Part shown: positions 9,823 to 18,411 of the stretch, in pieces
Layout of the letters: every line of letters starts with the position of its first letter
Numbering within the stretch: position 1 is the first letter of the stretch
Origin: Kiritimatiellia bacterium
Lineage (GTDB): Bacteria; Verrucomicrobiota; Kiritimatiellia; RFP12; UBA1067
NCBI GenBank assembly: GCA_017520845.1
Contig: JAFXEU010000023.1
Location: 20,752-84,751, forward strand
Reading direction: 5' to 3'
Length of the DNA stretch: 64,000 bases
Made by a program: the position numbers and the translations under genes
The notes under the pieces: generated by a model
Databases searched by the model: none
What the model was told of the DNA's origin: nothing
Seen by the model: the letters and a program-made list of their open reading frames with translations, nothing else

Positions 9823-10492
9823 CGATTTTCGTAATTTTTCTTATGATCAGCCACCCTGTCGTAATCAGCAGCAGCACGACAAAACAGGACACCACGCCTG
9901 TAAAACTGCAAAGAAACGGGATCATCATCCCCGGCTTCATTATCACCATCGCGATACCGAGGAGAAACGGCATGGCGGAAACGAGAATACCCTGCATACG
10001 GCCCTGGGCGGTCAGAGTTTTCACCTTGCGCTCTATTTTCATTCTTCCGCGGATGGTTTCTGAAATCTTATCGAAAATTTCGGTAACGTTTCCGCCCGTT
10101 TTACGGCTAATGAGAATCGCCGTCGTAACGAGCGTCAAATCATCCGAACCGACGCGGTCGGACATCGACTGGAGCGCCGCCTCGAACGTCATGCCGATCC
10201 GGAGCTGCTGCTGAAGAATCGCAAACTCCTCGCACATCGGTTTCTCGCCGTGGTTTACGACGGAATCGAACGCCTGGGAAATCGAAAATCCCGCTCTGAG
10301 CGCATTCGACATCGTAGCCAAAGCCTCGGGAAGCTGCTCGTTGAACTTGCGCCGCCGCCGATCATCGAGCCATCTCGCCAGCGGACCCTGACCGTTCTGC
10401 CATCCTTCCTTGATCTTTATTCCGGAAAGATAATACCATACAAGACCCGCGAAGGAAAAAGCGAAAAGCGGCGCTATAAGCCAAACCAACAT
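9815..10492 (-). CDS. tadB: TadB-like type II/IV secretion inner-membrane protein (T2SSF domain)
   Basis: The 225-residue protein has one N-terminal membrane helix (about 4-22), a cytoplasmic T2SSF/GspF helical domain (about 65-190, with ALATMSNALRAGFSISQAF and GGNVTEIFDKIS) and two C-terminal helices. It is the membrane platform that works with the CpaF ATPase in Tad pilus assembly. It is shorter than typical TadB (about 300 residues) and lacks the usual longer N-terminal region. No tadC partner follows, so the platform here is either minimal or completed elsewhere. It sits 15 nt after FHA-cpaF and overlaps the DUF2723 gene by 8 nt. Confidence 0.9.
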   Translation of the reverse strand: MLVWLIAPLFAFSFAGLVWYYLSGIKIKEGWQNGQGPLARWLDDRRRRKFNEQLPEALATMSNALRAGFSISQAFDSVVNHGEKPMCEEFAILQQQLRIGMTFEAALQSMSDRVGSDDLTLVTTAILISRKTGGNVTEIFDKISETIRGRMKIERKVKTLTAQGRMQGILVSAMPFLLGIAMVIMKPGMMIPFLCSFTGVVSCFVVLLLITTGWLIIRKITKIDV

Positions 10493-10507
10493 ATATTCGA
10501 TCCTTCC

Positions 10508-12202
10508 TTAACTCTTATATGATATTGTCACGTCCTGATCGGCCGAGGGATCAAACATACGCGTATCGACCTTAATGCCCCGTCCGGCGAGCTGATCGAG
10601 CCAGGTCGGGATAGCCCCGGTAGGCTTAAATTCACCGAGCACCTTGCCGTTCTCGCCGACGCCGGTCTGATTGAAGGCGAAAATGTCCTGCATCACGATC
10701 TGATTGCCTTCAAGTCCGGTAACCTCCGTGATGGCGACGACCTTGCGGGATCCGTCGGAGAGACGCGACTCGTGGATGATGATGTCGACCGCGCTCGCGA
10801 TCTGCTCGCGGATAGCCTTCGAAGGGAGTTCCATGCCGCTCATCATAACCATCGTCTCAAGACGTGAAATGACGTCCCGCGGCGAGTTGGCGTGGACGGT
10901 CGTGAGAGAGCCGTCGTGACCGGTGTTCATCGCCTGAAGCATGTCAAGAGCTTCGCCGGAACGGCATTCGCCCACGATAATGCGGTCGGGGCGCATTCTC
11001 AGACAGTTCTTCACGAGATCGCGGATCGTCACCGCGCCCTTGCCCTCGATGTTCGGCGGCCTCGCCTCGAGACGAACGACATGCGGCTGCTGAAGCCTCA
11101 GTTCGGCCGCGTCCTCAACAGTTACGATACGTTCCGTCCGCGGAATATATCCGGAAAGAAGATTCAAAAGAGTCGTTTTACCCGAGCCCGTACCGCCTGC
11201 GACGATGATGTTTTTTCTGAGCGTCACGCAAAGCTTCATAAACTCGGCCGCGTTGTGGGTCCAGGTTCCGAACCTGATGAAATCTTCAGGCGTAAGAGCG
11301 TTCTTGGAGAATTTTCGGATCGTGATGGTCGGCCCCGAAAGCGCCAGAGGCGCGATAATCGCGTTGACGCGGCTACCGTCGGCAAGGCGCGCGTCGACGT
11401 ACGGCTGCGATTCGTCGATACGGCGGCCGAGAGGAGATACGATGCGCTCGATTACCGCGAGAACGCTCGCGTCGTCGGTAAACTGGCAATCGGAAAGCAC
11501 GAGTTTACCCTTGCGCTCGACGTAAACCTTACGGGGGCCGTTAACCATAATTTCGCTGACGGAATCGTCGGCAAGAAGTTCTTCCAGGGGACCTAGGCGC
11601 ATCGCCTCGTTGAAGACGTCGTCCTCGAGACGAACGGTATCGATACCTTCGGGCAACCGCCCTTTCGCGACGACCTCATCGATAATCTGACGGATTTTTA
11701 CACGCGCGGTATCCTCAAGCCCTTCCCGGTCTACGCCGTCAAGCGTGAGGCGCTTCATGTCCATGCGTTTGAGAAGCTCGTTCTGAATCTGCTCCTGGAC
11801 GTTGCGCCTCAGTTCGCGCATCGGATCTGCTTCAGCCTCTTCCTCCGCGGCCGTTTCCGCCGTTTCCCCCGTTCCGTCGGCGTCGACGACGGCATCTTCG
11901 CTTTCCGGCGACTCGTCTTCCCCGGAGACGCGGAAAATCGCGTCTCCGATCTGAACTACCATATCACCGTTAAGCGCGACGGCGGCGTCGATCGGCTCTC
12001 CGTTGACGTAAGTGCCGTTCGCGCTGTGGAGATCCTCGATGACGGCCTGCTGTCCGCGAACCGTCAATATGGCATGCCGTTCGCTGACCGCGATACTGGC
12101 GAAACGTATGCGGCAGCCTTCTCCGCGCCCGATTATCCACGTTCCGTCTGATAGCTCGCGCTTTTCGCGGACACCGTCTACTAGAGTGGTCAAATAAAGC
12201 AT
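10508..12202 (-). CDS. cpaF: FHA-domain fused CpaF/TadA secretion ATPase
   Basis: The 564-residue protein joins an N-terminal FHA domain (about 1-90; [26 protein letters not shown]) through an acidic linker (about 93-130) to a CpaF/TadA ATPase. The ATPase carries Walker [10 protein letters not shown] (about 337), an aspartate/histidine box and Walker B-like RIIVGECR (about 406). CpaF hexamers power Tad/Flp pilus assembly. FHA domains bind phosphothreonine, so the fusion suggests control of the motor by a Ser/Thr kinase or by self-association; that is inference. It lies between cpaB (19 nt upstream) and tadB (15 nt downstream). Confidence 0.95.
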   Translation of the reverse strand: MLYLTTLVDGVREKRELSDGTWIIGRGEGCRIRFASIAVSERHAILTVRGQQAVIEDLHSANGTYVNGEPIDAAVALNGDMVVQIGDAIFRVSGEDESPESEDAVVDADGTGETAETAAEEEAEADPMRELRRNVQEQIQNELLKRMDMKRLTLDGVDREGLEDTARVKIRQIIDEVVAKGRLPEGIDTVRLEDDVFNEAMRLGPLEELLADDSVSEIMVNGPRKVYVERKGKLVLSDCQFTDDASVLAVIERIVSPLGRRIDESQPYVDARLADGSRVNAIIAPLALSGPTITIRKFSKNALTPEDFIRFGTWTHNAAEFMKLCVTLRKNIIVAGGTGSGKTTLLNLLSGYIPRTERIVTVEDAAELRLQQPHVVRLEARPPNIEGKGAVTIRDLVKNCLRMRPDRIIVGECRSGEALDMLQAMNTGHDGSLTTVHANSPRDVISRLETMVMMSGMELPSKAIREQIASAVDIIIHESRLSDGSRKVVAITEVTGLEGNQIVMQDIFAFNQTGVGENGKVLGEFKPTGAIPTWLDQLAGRGIKVDTRMFDPSADQDVTISYKS

Positions 12203-12221
12203 GGAGAGAGGACCCTTGATG

Positions 12222-13043
12222 TTAGTGAGTTTTTCTTCCGGTCGGATTGCGCTCTTTGTTCAGCTCGACGATCTGCTCGCGGATCTTCTCGAACTCGATC
12301 ACCGGCAGCTCATCCTCGGTGACAATGTCGTTTCTGTTGCGCAAAGAAAGCGCAAGGCTTCCCTTTTTCTGTTCGGCGGATGCGAGCATTTCGGCTTCGC
12401 GGGGAGTGACGAGAAGCGTAACGGTCGTATAACCGGACGGCGACGAAGAAGACGCCCCGAGGCTTCTGACCCTGGTCTTCGCCGTTTCATCACCGACGGC
12501 AAGAACGCGAATCTTCTGAAGAAGCGTAACCGTCGCGAGGTCGCCGCGCTTATTCTTACCCTCGTCGCTGGGGAATGTAAACGTGCCGATCACATCGACC
12601 TCGTCACCCGCGCGGACCATCCCGGATACGGACGCCGAACCGCTGACGCTGATTGAAAACGCGCGGAACTTCTTTGCGATCTGATCGGAAAGACCGACAT
12701 CGCGGGAATACCCCTCGATATCCGTCTTTCTGACGGGAATATTAGCTTCGACCGTTGTAAGAAGCGTACGTCCGACGAGCGTATTCTTATCGTCGGGCGT
12801 ATAGACAAGCCCCTCGTTGCCTACGCGGATCGTCTTGCACGACTTTAAGTCTTCTGCAGTGATAACGCTTCCTTTCGTCTTGCGCTGTACAAAGCACACG
12901 GCGTTCATTTCGCCGTACTTGCGCCGCATTTCAGCCTCTTTCCTCTTAAGCTCGTCGTTTTTCCCGCTGATGTAGGCGCTGGTCAAAAGAGCGGCGATAA
13001 GCCCCGCGACGAGGCTAGCGATAAGAACAATCTGACGCTTCAT
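12222..13043 (-). CDS. cpaB: Flp pilus assembly protein CpaB/RcpC
   Basis: The 273-residue protein begins with a signal anchor (IVLIASLVAGLIAALLTSAYI) and has an SAF-type domain (about 48-115, with GSVITAEDLK and VGRTLLTTVEANIPVRKTDIE) followed by the RcpC/CpaB C-terminal region (about 130-250). In Tad systems CpaB is a periplasmic protein that helps assemble or gate the outer-membrane secretin. No secretin (CpaC/RcpA), CpaE, pilin or prepilin peptidase is in this window. Its ATG follows the fhs stop codon with a 1-nt gap, so it is very likely on the fhs transcript. Confidence 0.92.
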   Translation of the reverse strand: MKRQIVLIASLVAGLIAALLTSAYISGKNDELKRKEAEMRRKYGEMNAVCFVQRKTKGSVITAEDLKSCKTIRVGNEGLVYTPDDKNTLVGRTLLTTVEANIPVRKTDIEGYSRDVGLSDQIAKKFRAFSISVSGSASVSGMVRAGDEVDVIGTFTFPSDEGKNKRGDLATVTLLQKIRVLAVGDETAKTRVRSLGASSSSPSGYTTVTLLVTPREAEMLASAEQKKGSLALSLRNRNDIVTEDELPVIEFEKIREQIVELNKERNPTGRKTH

Positions 13044-13044
13044 C

Positions 13045-14808
13045 TTAGAACAATCCCTTCACCTTGCCGGTTTCAACGTCAACGTCAATCCTGCGGTACG
13101 CGGGAGAAGCGCTCGTTCCGGGCATAAGCTTTATCTCGCCCGCGACGGGCACGAGAAGCCCGGCGCCGGCATAGACGAGAATGTCCTTTACCGGCAGACG
13201 CCACCCCTTCGGACGACCGAGAAGTTTCGGGTCGTGAGAAAGCGAATACTGTGTCTTCGCGATGCAGACGGGAAGATGCGCGGTCTCGGGATTCGCCTGG
13301 TACGCCTCGAGCTTTTCGAGAGCGAGAGGCTCGAAATCGACCCCGTCGCCGCCGTAAACCTCTTTAACCTGCTTTTCGATACGGTCTTTGAGCGGTTCGT
13401 TAAGGTCGCAGAGGAATTCAAAATTATTAGGCTCGTCGCACGCGGCGATGACGGCCTCGGCGAGTTCGAGCGCGCCTTCGCCGCCCTTGAGCCAGTGGTC
13501 GGAAACCGCGAATCTGGCGCCCGCGGATTCGGCGACCTTCTTGACGAGAGCGCGCTCGGCTTCCGTGTCGGTATAAAACGCGTTCAGACAGACGACGGGC
13601 TGAACGCCCGAGCGGCGGATGATGTCGATGTGGGCGAGAAGATTGTCGCAGCCCTTCTCGAGAAGCTCGAGATTCTCGCTCGTATAGACGGGATCGAGCG
13701 GGAGACCCGCCTTTACCGCCGGAGCGCCGCCGTGGGCCTTGAGGGCGCGGACCGTCGCGACGAGTACGACCGCATCGGGCTTAAGACCCGAGCAGCGGCA
13801 CTTGATGTTCCAGAACTTCTCGAAACCCATGTCGCTCGCGAAGCCGGATTCGGTCACGACGTAATCGCCGAGCGCACACGCGAGACGGTCTGCGACGACC
13901 GAATTCTGACCGATTGCGATGTTTGCGAAGGGACCGGCATGAACAAACATCGGCTGGCCTTCGATCGACTGCATCATCGTGGGCTTTATCGCGTTCACTA
14001 AAAGCGCGCACATCGCGCCGTCGACCTCGAGATCTGCGGTCGTAACGGGAGCGCCCGACTTAGAATAGGCGACGACAATCTTGGAAAGGCGCTTTCTCAA
14101 ATCGGCGAGATCGGCGCTCATCGCGAGAATCGCCATAACCTCGGAGGCTACGGTGATGTAAAAGCCGCTTTCGCACGTAAAGCCGTCGAGCTTCCCGCCG
14201 CGGCCGATTTCGATGTTTCTAAGACCCTGTGCACAGAAATCCATCGCCCAGCGGAACTGAACACGCTCAGGATCGATATCAAGACGCTTAAGCCCCCGTT
14301 CGGCGAGCCATTCGTCGTCGTGGTTGCGCTCATGCTGCATGCGCGAGTTGAGCGCCACCATGGCGAGATTGTTGGCGTTTGTGATGGCGTCGATATCGCC
14401 CGTAAGACCGAGCGAAAGCGAAGTTAACGGCACCACCTGAGCGAGACCTCCGCCCGCCGCGGAACCCTTGATGTTGAAAGTCGGACCTCCCGAAGGCTGA
14501 CGTACGCAGCCTATAACCTTTTTACCCAGCCTGCCGAGACCCTGAACAAGACCGAGAGTCGTCGTCGTTTTACCCTCGCCGAGAGCGGTCGGAGTGATCG
14601 CGGTGACGTCGATGTACTTGCCCTTGCGTCCTTCTCCGACGCGCTTAAGGACTTTCGTAACATCGATTTTCGCAAGAACGTCGCCGTACGGCGTCCATTC
14701 GTCGTCTCTTAAATCGAGTTCCTTGGCCAAATCGGAAGCCTTGCGGAGATTAGCCTCGGCTGCTTCGGCGATCTGCCAATCCTTCATTTTTGTAGGGTCT
14801 AATTTCAT
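13045..14808 (-). CDS. fhs: Formate--tetrahydrofolate ligase
   Basis: The 587-residue enzyme makes 10-formyltetrahydrofolate from formate, THF and ATP. It has the ATP loop TPLGEGKTTTT-like TPTALGEGKTTTTLGL (about 72-87), the QPSGGPTFNIKG segment (about 104-115) and the typical C-terminal GEIKLMPGTS. It is slightly longer than the usual 556 residues. In acetogens Fhs serves the Wood-Ljungdahl pathway, but no partner gene is here, so a general one-carbon role is as likely. It heads the operon that continues into cpaB. An extended minus-10 lies 7 nt before the ATG, with no Shine-Dalgarno. Confidence 0.97.
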   Translation of the reverse strand: MKLDPTKMKDWQIAEAAEANLRKASDLAKELDLRDDEWTPYGDVLAKIDVTKVLKRVGEGRKGKYIDVTAITPTALGEGKTTTTLGLVQGLGRLGKKVIGCVRQPSGGPTFNIKGSAAGGGLAQVVPLTSLSLGLTGDIDAITNANNLAMVALNSRMQHERNHDDEWLAERGLKRLDIDPERVQFRWAMDFCAQGLRNIEIGRGGKLDGFTCESGFYITVASEVMAILAMSADLADLRKRLSKIVVAYSKSGAPVTTADLEVDGAMCALLVNAIKPTMMQSIEGQPMFVHAGPFANIAIGQNSVVADRLACALGDYVVTESGFASDMGFEKFWNIKCRCSGLKPDAVVLVATVRALKAHGGAPAVKAGLPLDPVYTSENLELLEKGCDNLLAHIDIIRRSGVQPVVCLNAFYTDTEAERALVKKVAESAGARFAVSDHWLKGGEGALELAEAVIAACDEPNNFEFLCDLNEPLKDRIEKQVKEVYGGDGVDFEPLALEKLEAYQANPETAHLPVCIAKTQYSLSHDPKLLGRPKGWRLPVKDILVYAGAGLLVPVAGEIKLMPGTSASPAYRRIDVDVETGKVKGLF

Positions 14809-14815
14809 AGTATAT

Positions 14816-14824
14816 ATTATACCA
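14816..14824 (-). promoter_or_regulatory. Extended minus-10 promoter of fhs and the downstream operon
   Basis: The minus strand reads TGGTATAAT preceded by a T-rich run. The gap to the fhs ATG is 7 nt, which would place the transcription start at or next to the start codon. Confidence 0.75.
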
Positions 14825-14870
14825 AAAATTAGGCCGCGCTAGCAAAAATTGACTAAAGAATGAAAATCGT

Positions 14871-15731
14871 TCAGGAAAGAACGGCGGACGCGTATCTGTC
14901 GTGCCCGGAATAGTCCTTCTCGATACGGATATCGGAAAAGCCGTACCCTTCCATCAGCTTCGCGACGGCGTCGCCCTGATTCTCGCCTATCTCGAAAAAG
15001 ACCGCGCCGCCCGGCTTGAGAATATTCAGCGCATCGGCCAGATAACGGTCGTAGAAATCAAGTCCGCCCGCACCGCCGTCGAGCGCGAGTCGCGGCTCGA
15101 AATCCTTGACCCTCGGATCCAGCGTTTCGCAGACCGCGCTTTCTATGTACGGCGGATTTGAAACGAGAACGTCGACAACTTCCGGCTCATCGAAATCGTC
15201 AAGACCGTCCATGACGGTGAATTTTACGCGGCCGTCCAACGCGCATTTCGCGGCGTTCTCCTTCGCGAGCGAAACGGCAGCTTCGCTTACGTCGGTGCCG
15301 AGAAAAACGGCGGGGCCCTTAAATTCCGCCGCAAGCGAAAGTATTATCGCCCCTGTCCCGGTTCCGACATCTACGATAAAGCGCGGCTCGTCGGAGGGAT
15401 TTTCCTTAAGCCATTTAAGAACGCGCGTCACCAGCTCTTCTGTCTCGGGACGCGGAATGAGCGCACGCGGATCGCACTTCAAGGTCAGAGTCCTGAAATC
15501 CCATTCGCCGAGCACGTACTGAAGCGGCTCTCCCGCCACAAGTCTGCGCATGGCGCGGCGCATCGCCTCCAGAAACTTCTCGGGGACTTCCTTTTCGTAA
15601 AACGAATTCAAAAAACCGCGCGACGACCTTAAAAGCCGCGCGGCCATAAGCTCGGAAGCGACGCGCGCATCTGGAACGTTCTTCGATTCCAGATACGCGT
15701 CCGTTTTAGCGATCGCTTCGCGCCAGTTCAT
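14871..15731 (-). CDS. prmC: Peptide chain release factor N5-glutamine methyltransferase
   Basis: The 286-residue protein methylates the GGQ glutamine of release factors. It has the PrmC N-terminal helical domain (about 1-85), the YVLGEWDF segment (about 94), the RPETEEL motif (about 118), SAM-binding DVGTGTGAI (about 140) and the catalytic NPPY (about 207). Its ATG overlaps the stop codon of the preceding DUF3127 gene by one base (TGATG), which suggests translational coupling. No prfA gene, the usual neighbour, is seen. Confidence 0.95.
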   Translation of the reverse strand: MNWREAIAKTDAYLESKNVPDARVASELMAARLLRSSRGFLNSFYEKEVPEKFLEAMRRAMRRLVAGEPLQYVLGEWDFRTLTLKCDPRALIPRPETEELVTRVLKWLKENPSDEPRFIVDVGTGTGAIILSLAAEFKGPAVFLGTDVSEAAVSLAKENAAKCALDGRVKFTVMDGLDDFDEPEVVDVLVSNPPYIESAVCETLDPRVKDFEPRLALDGGAGGLDFYDRYLADALNILKPGGAVFFEIGENQGDAVAKLMEGYGFSDIRIEKDYSGHDRYASAVLS

Positions 15732-16117
15732 CAGAACGGCATGTCGTCGATATCGCCGGCGTCGCCGAAATCCTCGGGCTCGGCGGGAGCGGGAACGGGC
15801 TCTGTCGAAGATCCGTCGTTGTTGAGCACTTCAAGCTTAAGCCCCGTCAGATCGGTGAAATACTTTACCTGTCCCTGAGGATTGGTCCACTCGCGCCCGT
15901 CGATCGCAAAACGGATCTTCGCGCGCTGGCCTTCCTTGACGGAATCAAGAACGCTCGTATTGTCCTTTTTGAATGTGAAAGCTATGTGATTGGGCCAGTT
16001 TCCCGCCTGACCGACGTCATCCGTAAGAACGATATCACGCTTTGTAAATCCGCTCGCGAAAGTCTGTACGGGAAGAATCTTCTCGACAACTCCCGTATAC
16101 TCGTAAATAGCCGCCAT
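15731..16117 (-). CDS. DUF3127 protein with OB-fold-like core and SSB-like acidic tail
   Basis: The 128-residue protein matches DUF3127, small proteins annotated as putative single-stranded DNA-binding (IYEYTGVVEKILPVQTFASG at the start, ANWPNHIAFTF-like GNWPNHIAFTF in the middle). The tail is rich in Ala, Pro, Glu and Asp and ends in DIDDMPF, closely resembling the SSB C-terminal tip (DDDIPF) that recruits repair and replication proteins. A role in binding DNA is therefore plausible but unproven. It has a good Shine-Dalgarno (AAGGAG), its own extended minus-10 at 16151, and is coupled to prmC. Confidence 0.85.
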   Translation of the reverse strand: MAAIYEYTGVVEKILPVQTFASGFTKRDIVLTDDVGQAGNWPNHIAFTFKKDNTSVLDSVKEGQRAKIRFAIDGREWTNPQGQVKYFTDLTGLKLEVLNNDGSSTEPVPAPAEPEDFGDAGDIDDMPF

Positions 16118-16150
16118 AATCTTTGTTCTCCTTGGTTTTCTCTTTCCGAC

Positions 16151-16159
16151 ATTATAACA
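16151..16159 (-). promoter_or_regulatory. Extended minus-10 promoter of the DUF3127-prmC pair
   Basis: The minus strand reads TGTTATAAT, 33 nt before the ATG at 16117. Here a normal leader with an AAGGAG site follows, in contrast to the near-leaderless genes. Confidence 0.65.
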
Positions 16160-16200
16160 TAAAATCCGCCCGCCTGTCTCTTCGGCATGACAAAACGAAC

Positions 16201-17727
16201 TTAGAACATCACGACAAACGCCGCGCTGTTGGTGTCCTTCTTAGGAAGCGTAAGGCTACCGTTGACGAGTTTCGCGTCGAGAGTTTCCAAGTCGCGCTCA
16301 TAGTCGTGGACAAGAATCTTGCACTTAGCGTCAGGCGCGACATCGTCGAACTTGACGGTCAGCGAAGCGCTCTTGGAGCAGTAGTCCGTCACGAGCGCGG
16401 CCTTGCGCTTAGAATCAGCCGACTTGGCCGCGATTACAGTAACGCCCTTCTTATCGCTCGAGGAAGAGCAGATTACGGGATAATCCCGCAGAAAATCGCC
16501 GAACATCTTCAAGCCGTAATATACCTTATACTTCTCGCCGAAAGTATCTTTATACCCCCAGTTTCCGATATTCTTGCATCCGTAATAATACGACTGATCA
16601 AGCGCGGAAGTCTGAAAGCGCGACAAAAGCGTCAGGTTAAAACAGGACGAATCGATACCGTTGTGTGACGCAGGTCCCGTCCAGACAGAGCGGCGAACCT
16701 TCGGATCGGGGGAGCCGATCTCGCCCCACGAGCGGCCGCGGTAATGCCACTCGTTGAGAATCAGCTCGCAGTTCGGAAAGCCCATCTCGTCGCAAAGACG
16801 GCGCGCCTTGGCGATCGCGGCCATTACGTCGTCGGGATTCTTGCCGTAATAATGCCACGAAATGAAGTCCGGCGCGACTTCGGCCTCTTTGCATGCCGAG
16901 AGAATCGCCCTGAAATACGCGCTCGTGTTGCGGTATTTACGCGTCCAGGCGCTCGGGGCTCCGTCGACCATTACAGGCTCCTTGTCGTCGCGCCATGTGC
17001 AGAGAGCCGGGCCGCCTACCTTGACGTCTGGGAACTCGCTCTTAATGCGCTTAAGACAGGTTACGAAGAACTTGACGAAAAGTTCTCTCCTCAAATTCTC
17101 GCGGCGCTGAAGATCGGCCATGCGCTCCTCGGGCGTCGCGCCCTTGCCGCCGTCACCGTCCGGGAGGCACCACATGCAGTTCATGTTGTCGGGCTCGTTC
17201 CATATCTCCCAATATTTAATATTCCAATTATGTCCGTTCGCCCAACCCTTGTTGTAATGACGGATCGTTCCCGCGAAAATTTCGGCCACCTTGTCGAAAT
17301 CGTCGGGAATCTGCGTGTTGAAATGGATATCCGGTCCGGAATGTTCGATTGAAGTTCCAAGACGGAAGAACACGTCGTGCCCCAACTCCTCGCGGGTACG
17401 CTTAAGAAGATGATCCGTAGGGCCGAAGTAATAATTCTCCGGCTTCGTCGCATCAAGATGCATCAATGGAAACATCTGAAAGTAATCGCAAACGCGCTGA
17501 TTGGGATTTAAGAGCGACCAGTCATGAGTGCGCGACGCTTTAAATCCCATCGACTTCAACTCGTCGATCGTCCTTTTCGAACAGGAGCATATCTGAGGCC
17601 CGAATCCCGATGAATGCAGTTCCGGGCGCATTTTGCCGATCTCCTTGGAGAAGTCTACTCTAACGGCGCAGTTCGCCGCACCGGCGAGAATCCCGGCTGC
17701 CACCAATACCATTCTTTTACTGATCAT
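16201..17727 (-). CDS. Secreted GH39-like clan A glycoside hydrolase
   Basis: The 508-residue protein has a signal peptide (MISKRMVLVAAGILAGAANC, cut near residue 20) and a TIM-barrel hydrolase with GH39-type features. The motif WEIWNEPDN (about 166-174) holds the acid/base Glu, and ELILNEWHYRG (about 333) holds a second Glu suited to be the nucleophile. A small beta domain follows from about 420. GH39 enzymes include beta-xylosidases, alpha-L-iduronidases and related activities; the substrate cannot be set from sequence. It is the last gene of the GH20 / radical SAM / TatD operon, 15 nt after tatD. Confidence 0.8.
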   Translation of the reverse strand: MISKRMVLVAAGILAGAANCAVRVDFSKEIGKMRPELHSSGFGPQICSCSKRTIDELKSMGFKASRTHDWSLLNPNQRVCDYFQMFPLMHLDATKPENYYFGPTDHLLKRTREELGHDVFFRLGTSIEHSGPDIHFNTQIPDDFDKVAEIFAGTIRHYNKGWANGHNWNIKYWEIWNEPDNMNCMWCLPDGDGGKGATPEERMADLQRRENLRRELFVKFFVTCLKRIKSEFPDVKVGGPALCTWRDDKEPVMVDGAPSAWTRKYRNTSAYFRAILSACKEAEVAPDFISWHYYGKNPDDVMAAIAKARRLCDEMGFPNCELILNEWHYRGRSWGEIGSPDPKVRRSVWTGPASHNGIDSSCFNLTLLSRFQTSALDQSYYYGCKNIGNWGYKDTFGEKYKVYYGLKMFGDFLRDYPVICSSSSDKKGVTVIAAKSADSKRKAALVTDYCSKSASLTVKFDDVAPDAKCKILVHDYERDLETLDAKLVNGSLTLPKKDTNSAAFVVMF

Positions 17728-17742
17728 TCACTGCCTCCTTTT

Positions 17743-18411
17743 TTAGATTAAAGATCGATACGACACATACCGCGCGGCGTTGTTTTCGACAAGCGCGGCG
17801 AACGGTTCGAAATCCATTCCACGAAGTTCCGCCGTCTTGCGGGCGATATCCGCGACCGAAGGCTGTTCATGCGCGTTCTCAGCCGTAGCGTCGCTTTCGA
17901 CGAGAATCATTTTATCGGGAATCGACTTTACGAGTTCGCGGTAATTGACGGCATGATCGTTGAGAACCGCAGGGCCTACCGATACAAAGCCGTTGAGAGC
18001 TTCGATATCGGGAAGAAGACCACCCGAGCGCGAAAAGCCGTGAAAAAGAAACGCGGGTATCCGATCCTTGTAGGGCTTACACGCCTTTACGACCTCGCCC
18101 CAACATTTCGCGCCGTGCAAAACGACGTTGCGAGTGAAGTCTGCCGCGATTTCAAGCTGAGAAGCAAACACATCGCGCATCGCCTGAGGGATATTGCGAT
18201 CCTTCATCCTGTCGAGGCCTATTTCTCCTACGCCCGCCGATGGATCCGCCGCGAGAACCGCGCGCAAGCGCTCTCCGCCGTCCCATTCAGCATAATCCCA
18301 CGGATGGACGCCGTAAAACGCGACATCGTTCGCGCCCTTTTCGGAACTGAACGGCTCGCAGATGAAATTCCGCGTCTCTCCGCGGACAATGTGAGTGTGG
18401 GCGTCTATCAT
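17743..18411 (-). CDS. TatD-family metal-dependent hydrolase (first of two)
   Basis: The 222-residue amidohydrolase-fold protein starts with the metal-binding IDAHTHI motif and carries GEIGLD (about 72-77), LHGAKC (about 98), FHGFSRSG (about 123-130) and VESDA (about 176) in the order expected for TatD enzymes, which act as DNases or esterases. It is shorter than typical TatD (about 260) and diverges from the copy at 57861. It overlaps the radical SAM gene by 4 nt (ATGA), so the two are translationally coupled. Confidence 0.85.
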   Translation of the reverse strand: MIDAHTHIVRGETRNFICEPFSSEKGANDVAFYGVHPWDYAEWDGGERLRAVLAADPSAGVGEIGLDRMKDRNIPQAMRDVFASQLEIAADFTRNVVLHGAKCWGEVVKACKPYKDRIPAFLFHGFSRSGGLLPDIEALNGFVSVGPAVLNDHAVNYRELVKSIPDKMILVESDATAENAHEQPSVADIARKTAELRGMDFEPFAALVENNAARYVSYRSLI

